From assembly GCA_032622095.1 (NCBI GenBank), contig CP136065.1:68789675-68853674 (forward strand): DNA of 64,000 nucleotides, written 5' to 3'. This document shows positions 55,014 through 64,000 of the stretch, in pieces. Position 1 is the first letter of the stretch; each line of letters opens with the position of its first letter. A model generated the notes under the pieces. The model made no database searches, had not been told where the DNA came from, and saw only the letters and a list, made by a program, of their open reading frames with translations. This DNA is from Siphonodentalium dalli (Eukaryota > Mollusca > Scaphopoda > Gadilida > Siphonodentaliidae). Made by a program: the position numbers and the translations under genes.

Positions 55014-55217
55014 TTAGTCAGAATCATTCAAAGCTGTCACAAAGTCATCAAAGTCTTTCATATTCGTCTCAAACATTGAAAGCTGATTGGTTATATCACA
55101 AATTGTGTCTGATATCGTAGGTTCCTGCTCGAAAATTGAGAGTGTTGGAGCACCCTGGCACTCACGGAAAAAATTCCCCAAGTCATTGTTCATGTCTGTT
55201 CCAGCGAATGGTGTTTT
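55014..55217 (-). CDS. ATG13: ATG13 last exon, C-terminal tail
   Basis: The acceptor (reverse strand tttatttttCAG) is followed by 67 codons from KTPFAGTDMNNDLGNFFRECQ to DDFVTALNDSD and a TAA (55016-55014). The DLG.FFRE.Q..P.LS pattern and the DFDDFV..L end match the conserved C-terminus of ATG13, the part that contacts ULK1 and FIP200 in vertebrates. The tail runs a few residues (NDSD) past the vertebrate end. The 3' side is rich in family H elements (54690-54890). Confidence 0.93.
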   Translation of the reverse strand, partial: KTPFAGTDMNNDLGNFFRECQGAPTLSIFEQEPTISDTICDITNQLSMFETNMKDFDDFVTALNDSD

Positions 55218-58200
55218 CTGAAAAATAAAAATTTAAATGTCACAAGATCTTTACAGGAATAACGAAATAAGCAGATTAGAAATATTGTGTAAATGTCAGA
55301 CACACTATATCCAGACTTGAATGTATTTCAGGTATTGAGATCTATTTGCATATTCTTCAGCAGGGACTAAAACTAATATTTCTCAAACCTGGCCACCATC
55401 TCCACCCCCCTCCCAACATTATGTTGCCGTGCAACTCAGATTATCACTAACCAGTTCAACAATTATGGAATTGTCTGGTGCTGACTGTTGCAGCTACTGT
55501 GCATACACCTGATAGATCAATTGAGACTTAAATACAAAGGTATACTGCTCGAGCATAGCCTTCCATCCCACCCCACACCACAGGCCCCTGGGGAAAATTA
55601 CTAAAATACCAATATAGACTATACCAGTGTAGAGGTTCCAATGATTGATTTTGGCTAAACACCACACAACCAGGGACCAGCCTAGGGTCAAAATATAGAG
55701 AGAAGTGACTTCTCCCTCTTGGAAAAATAAGGAGAAGTGAGGGCTTACCAGGGAGAAGTGGAGCGTTAGTGCGACTATTTGTCGCTAATAACTATTCATT
55801 AGAACTGATTGTTTTAGCTTTTATTATTGTCCACAATAGATTTTCTACATGGGTGAGGATAAACTGGAAGTGTTAAGCTGGGCAGTAGATCATCCAGTCA
55901 CCAATTAATTTTTTTTTTAGTTTTTTTTTTTTTAGGGAGACATCCACTTCTCCCTGACGTCATTTCAGGGAGACTTTCGGCCACACAGGGCGACTATTTC
56001 GCCCACGTCGCCCCCTAGGCTGGTCCCTGCACACAACTATCAAAACCCTACTAAATTCTAGAAATAGATAATTGCAGCCAAAATATCCTCAGGTGTGTCT
56101 TATTGGCAATAAAATTCCCTTTCATTTGACATAACTCGGCGAATTTGTTTGATGACTAAAATTGAAAAATTGGGCACAAAAATGCATTGGATGAAATAAA
56201 CAAGACAGTCAGTGACTGTGGAGACGCTCACCTACTGTAAATACTGAGAAGAAAGGGACTTTGAAGACTAACACAGTCAGTACTTGTCAAAATAAGTTAA
56301 GAAAAGTAGTTCTAAACAGGGACATACATGTACATGTAGCTCGGGATTTGCTGATGAGCCGGGCTCTTCACCTTGAAATTTGAATGTGCACACTACTGTC
56401 AAATCTCCAACCCCCTTTTAAACAAGATAATCTTAACCATTCCATAGTCCTAAGTTCACAAAATTAATTTTGCACACCCCTCTTATGTTGAAATTAACTG
56501 GAATGGGTGCTTCAAGCTCTCAAACTTTTGGGAATTTCCAGCCTGACATCTCCCATAAAGTCAAAATTTGTGCCCCATTACAACAGTTTAACATGAAGTC
56601 GGCAAATATGGAATGTTGGTTTAAAAACATACTAGTTGGAAATTAAAATCAAATTATGAGAACTATTCATATAGTGAGTCTAAGTGTGGTTTAATGATGT
56701 CTTATTTTTGGTGTGAAAATCTAATCTACAACTAATGTATCAGAAATGAAATTTTCAAGAGGAATCTATATATTATTATAACAGTAGCATACAACATAGA
56801 TACAGGTAGTGTGGGTGGGGGAGCTATAACTCTTACCTCTGCCACTAGTTGAACAAACATGAATCCCCATGTATGAGATCTATTCATCTCGTAATTTTAA
56901 ACAGTGGCTTTTAAGAGTTGAAGATAATTGATTTTCCAAAAAATGACCCCATTGGAACAGATCTGAACATGCCGCCCAAGGACCCTGCATACCAAATATA
57001 AGCTAAATAGACTTGAAGGTTCTTGAGAAGTAATAGTTGTTAGAATTACTATGGAGAGAGAAAGTTACGGCCCTGGCATCCCTCCCATTTGACTCGATGA
57101 ACTTATTTGAACAAATCTGAACGTGAGTCGCCTACAGGTAAGGATTTCATATGGATCTCGAGAAGAAAACAATTGTTGACGGATTGGATGGACAGACCAA
57201 TGGATGGAAGGACGCTCTGACAGACCGACAGTTTCAATCCAACAACAGCAATATACCTCCATTGTTTGTTCATAATTAGGTATAATGAGTTCACATAGAT
57301 AAGTGGTTGTTAAGAAAATATTGGAACAGCCAAGCCTGAATTCAGTGTGTCTGAAGTCCCCAAAGAGTGAAAGTAGTGATGCTATTCTGTAAGGTGGGAT
57401 AGCATCACCAAATTCACAATATGGGAACCTAATTTTACTTAATCCCCAACTGCTATGGGAGACCTAGGGACAGATAGAAATTCTCCAGCTGAAGTTGGCG
57501 ATGTATGCACACCCATTGGGCACCTCAATTATGCATTTTATCTTCTGCAAATTAGGGGATATAGAATCTGAACAGAAGGAAAAAAAGCAGCTAAAAATGT
57601 TAATTTGAGACTCTAGATACTTCCCAGAAGATGAGGCCTAAGCAGAATGAGGTTCTCAGAGGGTGTATTTGGTGATGCTAGCCTGCTGTGTGGAGCAACA
57701 TAATTAAATTCACCCTCTGGGAACCTCATTCTACAAATGCCAGACACTCTTAATTCAAGCTTTGAGAAAAAGAAATTAATCTGATTTTAATGACCACTGA
57801 GTGATAATGTAAACAACAAGGGTGCTTCATTGAGAACACCATTAATCTCATTTAAATTATGAATGACATGAATTACACTCTCTGGTGATGGAGAGCACTA
57901 TGACATAGCAGTTGTTATCTATCCATCTGGCACTGTTTTATAAACATGTGTCTATCAGAGCACATGGGTGGCTTGCTGTAGTGAGAATACAAGGATATTA
58001 AAGTAATTTACTGAACATTTCTGTACATCTGTCTGTTCCTGATTTCTCCCAAACCCCTGATTTCAACCAAATATAGTGGAGTACCTATAGTGGAGGTACC
58101 TCCCCTCCCCCTCCCAAAGATGTAATGTCATAGGTTCTTCAAAATTTTAATGAGTTTTTTTTTATTTTATTTAAAAATAAAATATTTTATTTAATAAAAA

Positions 58201-61200
58201 AAAGTTATTTATTAAAAATAAAATATATAGATATATATTTTTTTGGTTAAATTGAGCAATAAGTTAAATGGAATTTTTTTTTTTTTAAATTCAGATTTAT
58301 GTCCATAGCCCCACCCACATTTGACCCAGTGACCTCATTTGAACAAATCTGAACCACAGTCACCCAAGGTACCCTCATACCAAATATGAACCCATTCGGC
58401 CCGACAACTTCAGAAAAGAAGTCGTTTTAAGAATTACTATGTGGAAAAATAGTTATGGTCCTGACATCAAAACTATTTGACTTGGTGACCTCATTTGAAC
58501 AAATCTGAATAAGAGTCACCTAGGGAAAATCCACACCAAATATAAACCCAATCGGTCGGATGGTTTCAGAGGAGAAGATGTTTAAAGAATTGTTGATGGA
58601 CGGACGGACGGTACGATGGACGGATGAGTAGTGATGACTATAGCTCCACCGGAGACATCGTCTCAGGTGAGCTAAAAAGGTATGGATGGCTTGGGAATGA
58701 CTTGCGGAACATATATGAGCATTTATAGTTTGTGTCAACATGTTTAAGTACATGTTGGCGACAAATTATTGCTTGAAAATATTGATTTTATAACTAGCTC
58801 AAAGGTCTCTGAGCAGACAGGGAGATTGACGACCCAAATTATTCGGTAAATTTTGCCAGTTCCGATAGGATATCTCGACTTCGATTTTATCAATTTCGCC
58901 AATTTGACAGGGAATTTTATTGCCAATAAGACACACCTGAGGATATTTTAGCCGCAATGATCAATTTCTAGAATTTAGTAGGGTTTTGATAGTTGGTGTG
59001 GTTTTAGCCAAAATCGATCATTGGAACCTTTACACTGGTATAGTCTATATTGGTATTTTAGTAATTTTCCCCAGGGGCCTGTGTCCCACACTGCACCACA
59101 TCCTAGATAATCACCCACCAGTTCAACCATATGACAAAATCGTCTGGTGCTGACTGTCAACTATACTGTGCATCAGGGTTGGCTGATTTAAATCAAGCGA
59201 TTTTTAAATGATTGCATAATGTCAAGAACTTGCAATATCTAACAAGGTTTTTTGTTAACTATAACATGATTATGATTAAACAATATACAACATTGGATAA
59301 TAGATATGAAAATGTGCAGTAATTGTTAACCCTATAGAAACAGGCATACTGCATGGTACCGTGATTACTGCTCCAGCAACGGCCTGTTCCGCTTATTTGT
59401 AAACAATCAGATTCAGCCCTCCTCATTACACTATTAAATTTCCTTTTCATTTCTGATTGCCATACATGTAAATGCCAACCGAGTAAATATACCATATACT
59501 CTGCCATCTAAACTACTCTAGTTGTCTAAAGTCCATACTTGATACGCTGTGATTACATGTATGTCCTCAAGTCACCGAGGAGCAAAGGTGATTGAAAATA
59601 TATTCAGTTCTCAGCTAAAATTTACTACATTTAGTAGTAAATCTTTAAGCACAGGTCTACCTATCCAGATATCACAACATTGGAGCTCACATGGACCTAG
59701 TGTATGCACAATTAAAGTACATGGTTGCTATATCTGTACTGCCATGATATTTGTGCTTGATACATGTAGTTATAAAAAAAATAATAAATAATAATAGAAT
59801 TTTGATTAATCCAGCCTTGGATATAATAAGCAACACCTGTTATAACCTTCATTTATCAAAGACATTGCACAATTGCATATTTTCATAACAATTAGAAAAA
59901 AAATCAAAAAAATATATTTAAATCAAATAAATCTGATTTAAATCAAATAAATCGATATTTTTGATTTATTAAAAAAAAATCACCAACCCTGCTGTGCATA
60001 CTGCTTGTAGATCAGCAAGGAATTAACTGTTAATGCCGACCCCTGATAATTTATATCAACAGGGACTGACTACTCCTCAACCCTAGACATCCCAGCCCCC
60101 ACCCCACACTGGACATTGGCCCACATATTAGTTTATCACATACCAGTTCAACCATGACAAAATACTGTGCATATTGCTTGTAGTTCAGCAAGGAATTAAC
60201 TGTTAATGCGAACCCCTAATAATTTATATCAACAGGGACTGACTATTCCTCGACCCTAGATATCCCAGCCCCCACCTCACACTGTACACTGTCCCACATC
60301 TTAGGTTATCACATACCAGTTCAACCATGACAAAATCATCTGGCGCTGACTGCCGACTACTCGTGCTACTGTGCATACTGCTTGTAGATCGATCCGGACT
60401 CTGGTCGCTACTCGCCTCTCGTTTTATATTCTCGATCTGTTTGTCTGCAATCTTAGTATCAAGTCTAATATTTTGATCCAACAAAGAAAGGAACGGAATA
60501 TCCTCCAAATCGGGCTTCATCTCCCTTGGTTCTTTGTGTTGCGCGAAGGCACCCACCCGATGATCAGTGAAATCGCTTTGTTTCTCTGGAGCACTGAAAT
60601 GTTAAATACAATGAAATCAAGTCTGGAAATAATGTTCCTGACATTTGCAGAATTAGGTCCATAGAGGGTGAATTTAGTCATGCTACCCAGCACAGCAGGC
60701 TAGAATCACCAAATTCATCCTCTATGGACCTTATTCTGCTTAGGCCTCATCTTCTGGGAGGTATAGATCTATAGTCTCAAATTAACACTATTTTTACTTA
60801 CTTTTTCCCTTCTGTTCAGTTTCTGTATCACCTAATTTGCAGAAGATAAAATAGCGTCACACAACGTGTAGTTGACGAATTATGGCCTACTATGGGACAA
60901 TGAATACAGTTATTGATCTCTGATCATAGAAAAACTGTGCTGATCAGTCACTGATCTGCATTATATACACCAGAAGTAAGCGTTTATGTGCTCATTGTGT
61001 CCTGTTATCACTTGAGCTACCAGAGGCATATATTCAGAATGATTGTTACTGGAAACATCACTATTTTTTTTAGGCCTAACTGTTAACCCTTTCATGATGG
61101 GAGCTGCGCTGGTGCAGCATTAAAGATGCTATGCCAGTGCATTCTCTTATACATGTACATGTATATGCGAGTCTCCCATAGGGAGCCTCACATATATAAG

Positions 61201-63950
61201 AGAATGCGCTGGCTTATACGGTCAAGGTAAATATTGTTAGGCCAATGTATTCTCTATATACGAGGATCCCTATGGGAGACTTGCATACACTATAAGGACG
61301 TAAGCAAGCTCTTATTGACAGACTTCATATAGTTCAAAATTGTGCAGCAAGAATGATTACAAAGAAATTTGATCACAATTCCCCAGTTCATGAAAATTAA
61401 CATTGGCTACCCATCAGACATCGGATCAATTTTAATTCTACTAATTGTCTACAACTGCTACTACGAGTATAAGCTAGCACCATCCTACCTGGCCGAATTG
61501 GTCGCACACTACATGTATGAACCGGTCTTTCCTCGAAGGTCTGGAAATGCTTCCATGCTTGTACTGAACCCCGGTGACCTCAAAACGTGAGGCGATCGGG
61601 CAACTTCAGTAGCTGGGCCATTTTTTGGGAACCATTTTTATCAAATCCGAACTAGATATTTGAAATTTAAATTGGCCCTCAAGACTCAAATCTTCCAAGA
61701 AGACCCGATTAAATACACCACACGATTTGATGAAACCATGGTGCCTCAATTTATTTAATGCATGTTTGTATATGTATATATTTGTCCATGTGAAGCCCGA
61801 GAGCACCACAGAGTATTTGTGGCTCAAAACTGTTGTGGTTATTATTCTTATTATTGGAATGCATTGGCACTGGGTTTTCACAAAATTTCAGGAAGCTTTG
61901 AGCGGTCATGGATGCGTTAATATCATTGGGCTGACATGGATACCTGTTTATATTGGTGGGTATCCATGGATGCATACAGGGTGCTATTTGTGGGTTGGTA
62001 TGGAAACCTATTTAACTTAAATGGGTTACCATGGATACCAGTACCTGTTGCAACTTGGTTTCCTGAAATCTTGACTTCTGTCCGGTGATTTGCTGTTTAT
62101 TTGTATTGGTTGTGAGGGAATGAAGCCATTCTGGTGGTCGGCTGGAGCACTACGCGGGTAGTCTAGCGGACTAGTTGAGAACATTGTCGAACAAAGATCT
62201 TGTGCCTCTAAACCAATTATGTATAGATCATCTCCGACACTCTCTCTGGAAAGAAGTTTGATACAGTAAATCAGAAAGGTAGAAATGACACATCGATTTG
62301 GTGTGTGTATTTAAAAATAACAATGGCTTAATATGTAAATTTTGTACGAATTTGAGATTTGAAATAGTGGTGTCTCAACTTTACAGGTTGAACGTCGTCA
62401 ACTTTACAGGTTGAACACAAAATAATTTATCAAAATATTTTGGATTTCTAAGTGGCGAAAAAATTGAAATCCTCAAAATAATATAGTCACCGAATTGTCA
62501 AAGATACTTTAGATTGTTCTCCAGAAATAAATTAGTTCCTGTGATGCCACATCGTGGTTTGCGCTCCAAAATACACCTCATAATACTAGTATATGCCTTT
62601 GAAATTTCCTCTTCTTGTGATGAATCTGTTTAAAGGCACATGACTGGTTGCGCTCCAAAATATACCTTATAATATTTGCCTTCGAACTCCTAGTATCGAA
62701 ATACACAATGTAGGTCAATAAATAGCTGATCTACAATGTACCTACCGGTATCTACAAGCATTATATGTCATAGAAAGATGCATTGAAGTCATAAAAAATG
62801 CAACTTTGAACACAATGTAAGAACTAGCCGTGTCCATTTAAGCCTTTATACTGGTATTCTCTTAACATCACTACAAATGAAGAATAGAACATTCCAATGA
62901 ATTATTTTAGAAAAGAATAGAAAAATCCACTAAGAATTAGGGCCCTGAGAATATTCGAGATTCAATTCGGTGTCTGTATCGCAGATTTGATTCTGTTTTG
63001 ACGTCGAATCTCTGACCCCGATTCAAATATCAAATTTGTCCCCATCATTGATGCAAATGTTGTTGTGAATTCTGCGCAGGTGATGATGAAATAGGAGTGA
63101 TGTACATGTTATATGCAGTATTTGTCGAAACAAGCCATATTCTGTTAAATTATCATAGGTTGGTTGACTTACATGTACATGTACAATGTAGCCTACGAAT
63201 AACGTCAAAAAGGGCACATATCCACAAGCACATAGCATTTTAGTATCAAAATTCACAACAGTACATCAATGATGGGGACAAATTGGATGTTCGTAAATAT
63301 TTGAATCAGGGGTCGGAATCGATGTCAACACCGAACCAGATCAGCGAAATCAAATTCAACCTCGATAAATCAAATGGTTGTGTGAGATACCTTGTGAATC
63401 CTCTAGCACATGGTTTTGGAGTAGTTGTCCTCCTTGGACTGTCAGGTTTGAAGTGATCATCTTTAACTTCTATCTGAATATTTTTTGGCTGTTTGTGTGG
63501 GGATATCAATAACTTTGTCCTGTAAGCGAGGTTTATCAATATTGTCCCTGTCGGTCCAGGAATAGCACCTATTTTAGCAGTCTTATACCCGTCACCAAGC
63601 TGGAAGAACTGTGGCTCACCGGAGTAGATCCTATAACAGATCACAAAGTCATCGGAACACGAGCCTTGTTGCCGTGACAGTTTATAAGCCGGCGTAACCC
63701 TCGATACACTGAACAGTGACTTGAGAGCGATGCCCATCCTGTTATACACAGTGTAACATACCCGAGCAGTAGAATCACATAGTGCTGTGTTAAAGCCGAT
63801 GTACCACGTCTCCAGAACCATACAGTCACCTTCTGAAGTCCGTAGTGAGATATCGACACATATGTTCTGGGATAACATCTGTTGCTGTGTCGACAATGCT
63901 TTCTTCGCCTCAGAGTGCACTTCTGGTATGTCACGTATAGCAAGGTTGAA
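55014..63950 (-). CDS. ATG13: ATG13, autophagy-related protein 13 (gene span, 5' part outside window)
   Basis: ATG13 is the HORMA-domain regulatory subunit of the ULK1/ATG1 kinase complex (with ATG101 and FIP200) that starts autophagosome formation. Three exons on the - strand (63950-63391, 60593-60317, 55217-55014) have AG/GT borders and compatible phases (0 start, phase 2 joint giving AGT, phase 0 joint). The blocks FNLAIRDIPEV, RTSEGD, YTVYNR and VSRVTPAYKLSRQQG identify the HORMA domain. RVGAF, LEDIPF and DDFVMVEL identify the middle and LIR region. DMNNDLGNFFRECQ and DFDDFV identify the C-terminal tail. The first part of the HORMA domain is beyond the right edge. The linker between HORMA and LIR looks shorter than in vertebrates, so an unseen small exon between 60594 and 63390 is possible although the phases allow direct joining. 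Confidence 0.93.
55436..55505 (-). pseudogene. Degenerate copy of ATG13 LIR-exon end
   Basis: On the + strand 'ttatcactaaccagttcaac' + 'aattatggaattgtctggtgctgactg' corresponds to the exon end and donor at 60307-60350, with substitutions that destroy DDFVMV. The donor (reverse GTTAGTG) is altered but still GT. Confidence 0.65.
55555..56190. repeat. Left arm of an inverted duplication in ATG13
   Basis: Blocks caggcccctggggaaaatta, ctaaaataccaatatagact and ataccagtgtagaggttcca, then (after the hAT insertion) aaaccctactaaattctaga and aaatatcctcaggtgtgtct, are the reverse complement of 58860-59085 in the same order. Confidence 0.82.
55671..56029. mobile_element. hAT-type MITE, 359 bp
   Basis: Starts CAGGGACCAGCCTAGGG and ends CCCCCTAGGCTGGTCCCTG. 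Perfect 8-bp flank CACACAAC (55663-55670 and 56030-56037). Contains 'gggagaagtg' and 'cgcccacgtcgcccc' words also present within 124-1344. It sits inside the left arm of the inverted duplication, and the right arm (58995) lacks it, so it inserted after the duplication. Confidence 0.9.
56885..57300 (-). repeat. Reverse copy of the ~150-bp 'agctcacctgag' repeat
   Basis: aggttcttgagaagtaatag, 'gaattactatggagagagaa' and 'gatgaacttatttgaacaaa' + 'tctgaacgtgagtc' are complementary to units in 17212-18890. Confidence 0.7.
57335..57765. mobile_element. Family H composite hairpin MITE, diverged complete copy
   Basis: Left hairpin decayed (gaagtccccaaagagtgaaa), core and right hairpin (gaggttctcagagggtgtat / gggaacctcattctacaaat) clear. 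Confidence 0.78.
58138..58285. repeat. A/T-rich low-complexity tract
   Basis: ttaaaaataaaat-type runs and poly-T. No gene signal. Confidence 0.85.
58300..58685 (-). repeat. Reverse copy of the ~150-bp repeat with its gagctaaaaa end
   Basis: gacctcatttgaacaaatct occurs twice, then ggacggacggacggtacgat and cgtctcaggtgagctaaaaa, which is the complement of the array start at 17212. Confidence 0.75.
58855..59100. repeat. Right arm of an inverted duplication in ATG13
   Basis: agacacacctgaggatattt, tctagaatttagtagggttt, gaacctttacactggtatag and tagtaattttccccaggggc mirror 55560-56120. It continues directly into an exon copy at 59100. Confidence 0.82.
59100..60135 (-). pseudogene. ATG13 LIR-exon copy split by a hAT element
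   Basis: 59114-59173 (ccagttcaaccatatgacaa + aatcgtctggtgctgactgt) plus 59992-60135 (ctgtgcatactgcttgtaga ...) form one duplicated unit after removing the hAT. A 2-base insertion (ccatatgac in place of ccatgac) breaks the DDFVMVEL frame. Confidence 0.75.
59174..59991. mobile_element. hAT-type transposon, 818 bp
   Basis: Starts CAGGGTTGGCTGATTTAAAT and ends with ATCACCAACCCTG, with 'gatttaaatcaa' subterminal repeats. Perfect 8-bp flank CTGTGCAT (59166-59173 and 59992-59999). No transposase frame. Confidence 0.9.
60136..60316 (-). pseudogene. Tandem partial copy of ATG13 LIR-exon end
   Basis: cacataccagttcaaccatg + acaaaat at 60137 repeats the real exon end at 60310, 173 bases on. It keeps FVMVEL and the GTATGTG donor but jumps at once to 'actgtgcatattgcttgtag', so the acidic residues before the LIR and the Ser-rich part are lost. 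It is followed by the same 'aattaactgttaatgc' sequence as the split copy. Confidence 0.8.
60317..60593 (-). CDS. ATG13: ATG13 exon with LIR (Atg8-interacting) motif
   Basis: On the reverse strand the acceptor is aacatttCAG and the donor CTG/GTATGTG. The 277 bases are one base plus 92 codons. It starts APEKQSDFTDHRVGAFAQ, the RVGAF block matching the KVGAF of vertebrate ATG13, then LEDIPFLSLL. A Ser-rich stretch (SSDQSPDRSTSS.HSSTSSRQS) likely to be phosphorylated follows, then DDFVMVEL. FVMV preceded by acidic residues fits the LIR core F-x-x-V that binds GABARAP/LC3 in vertebrate ATG13. The 3' end of this exon and the start of the following intron are duplicated just downstream in gene direction (60136-60316 and 59100-60135). 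Confidence 0.93.
60612..60858. mobile_element. Family H left half
   Basis: aataatgttcctgacatttg, one hairpin (aggtccatagagggtgaatt / aattcatcctctatggacct) and the core to aatttgcagaagataaaata. It begins within 25 bases of the ATG13 exon acceptor. Confidence 0.8.
61083..61920 (+). mobile_element. Family A piggyBac-like MITE split by a LINE fragment
   Basis: TTAA-ccctttcatgatgggagc at 61083 runs to atgggagacttgcata (about 61288). The element resumes at ggaatgcattggcactgggt (61857) and ends gtcatggatgcgttaa (61920). The missing middle is the LINE fragment. Confidence 0.78.
61289..61750 (+). mobile_element. Non-LTR retrotransposon (CR1/L2-like) 3' reverse-transcriptase fragment
   Basis: Conceptual reading with frameshifts gives QNCAARMITKKFDHN, LAPSYLAELV, NPGDLKT, GDRATSVAG and WEPF. 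This is the typical region after the RT domain of CR1/L2/jockey-type LINEs (QNAAARL..., LAP.YL.EL, GDRAFSVAAP..WN.LP). Several frameshifts and stops; not functional. Confidence 0.75.
62530..62800. repeat. Dispersed repeat shared with 34450-34610
   Basis: gcgctccaaaatacacctca, repeated at 62651, and agcattatatgtcatagaaa + gatgcattgaagtcata. Confidence 0.7.
62955..63372. mobile_element. Foldback element beside an ATG13 splice donor
   Basis: Arms 62955-63052 and 63264-63372 pair: gattcaattcggtgtctgta / ...accgaaccagatc, ctctgaccccgattcaaata / tatttgaatcaggggtcgga, and caaatttgtccccatcattg / caatgatggggacaaattgg. The right edge lies about 17 bases from the donor at 63390. Confidence 0.75.
63391..63950 (-). 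CDS. ATG13: ATG13 exon, most of HORMA domain
   Basis: The acceptor (reverse strand ctctttcCAG) is followed at once by TTC AAC CTT, FNLAIRDIPEV. The donor is ACAAG/GTATCT at 63390. The 560 bases give 186 codons plus two bases. Visible motifs in order are FNLAIRDIPEVHSEAKKAL, a basic/serine region, the EGDCMVLETW strand, CYTVYNRMGIALKSL, VSRVTPAYKLSRQQG, ICYRIYSGE, the GAIPGPTGTI turn typical of ATG13 HORMA, and a Pro/Arg-rich start of the disordered linker. Downstream of the donor the reading frame merely continues into a foldback transposon. Confidence 0.95.
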
Positions 63951-64000
63951 CTGGAAAGAGAAAAGGATCATTAATAATCTCTCCTCCAGGTTCACATTTT

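Larger units (their letters stand above)
55218..60316 (-). other. ATG13: ATG13 intron, 5.1 kb
   Basis: The intron contains degenerate copies of the LIR exon, an inverted duplication, two hAT elements, a family H element and reversed copies of the ~150-bp repeat that ends in gagctaaaaa. Nothing recognised lies at 56190-56850 and 57770-58130. Positions 58140-58285 are a simple A/T-rich tract. Confidence 0.8.
60594..63390 (-). other. ATG13: ATG13 intron, 2.8 kb
   Basis: The intron contains half of a family H element, a family A element split by a LINE fragment, a repeat shared with 34450-34610, and a foldback element next to the donor. Positions 61921-62510 hold short imperfect repeats of 'atggatacc' and no exon I can recognise. 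Confidence 0.75.

Overview
The window is animal nuclear DNA. It holds widely spaced exons with GT-AG splice sites, AT-rich introns of 4 to 14 kb, and dense non-autonomous DNA transposons. The abundance of acatgta-type words, CGTCC-rich repeats and 'gccatcttgga' repeats suggests a lophotrochozoan, most likely a bivalve mollusc. The taxon is an inference; the gene identities are much firmer. There are no bacterial features.

Two conserved genes are present, converging tail to tail, and both are cut by the window edges or lose their 5' end. (1) PGAP2 (FRAG1 family, GPI-anchor lipid remodelling) lies on the + strand. Four coding exons at 2418-2677, 16758-16864, 21766-21874 and 26892-27061 join in consistent phase and end at a TGA. 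The first exon was not found. (2) ATG13 (autophagy initiation, ULK1 complex) lies on the - strand. Exons at 63950-63391, 60593-60317 and 55217-55014 join in consistent phase and cover the later HORMA domain, the LIR (Atg8-binding) motif and the C-terminal tail. The 28 kb between the two stop codons (27062-55013) contains no recognisable host exon.

Both genes carry recent local duplications of coding sequence. Just after PGAP2 exon 4 there are three further in-frame copies of the second half of that exon (87-90 bp period), two of them with an intact donor. A fourth displaced fragment lies 3 kb downstream, on the far side of a satellite-like insertion. Beside the ATG13 LIR exon there are degenerate tandem copies of its 3' end, one split by a hAT element, plus an inverted duplication.

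Nearly everything else is repeats. I name the families locally: A, B and D are piggyBac-like MITEs with TTAA-CCC/GGG-TTAA ends. C is a MITE with a different end but the same internal hairpin as B. H is a composite hairpin MITE around GAGGTCCCCAGAGGG. T is a 213-bp palindromic Tc1/mariner-like MITE with TA flanks. E is a 427-bp MITE. F is a ~360-bp repeat. M is a ~325-bp palindromic MITE. There are also at least four hAT-type insertions with perfect 8-bp target duplications, two elements with TAA duplications (PIF/Harbinger-like), an 821-bp element with a 7-bp duplication, a tRNA-derived SINE, a 5S-rRNA-derived SINE head, a LINE fragment and two tandem arrays. The most unusual signal is a 69-bp hairpin shared by otherwise different MITE families. 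Its inner and outer stems change in compensating pairs between families, and the two copies within each element are inverted relative to each other.
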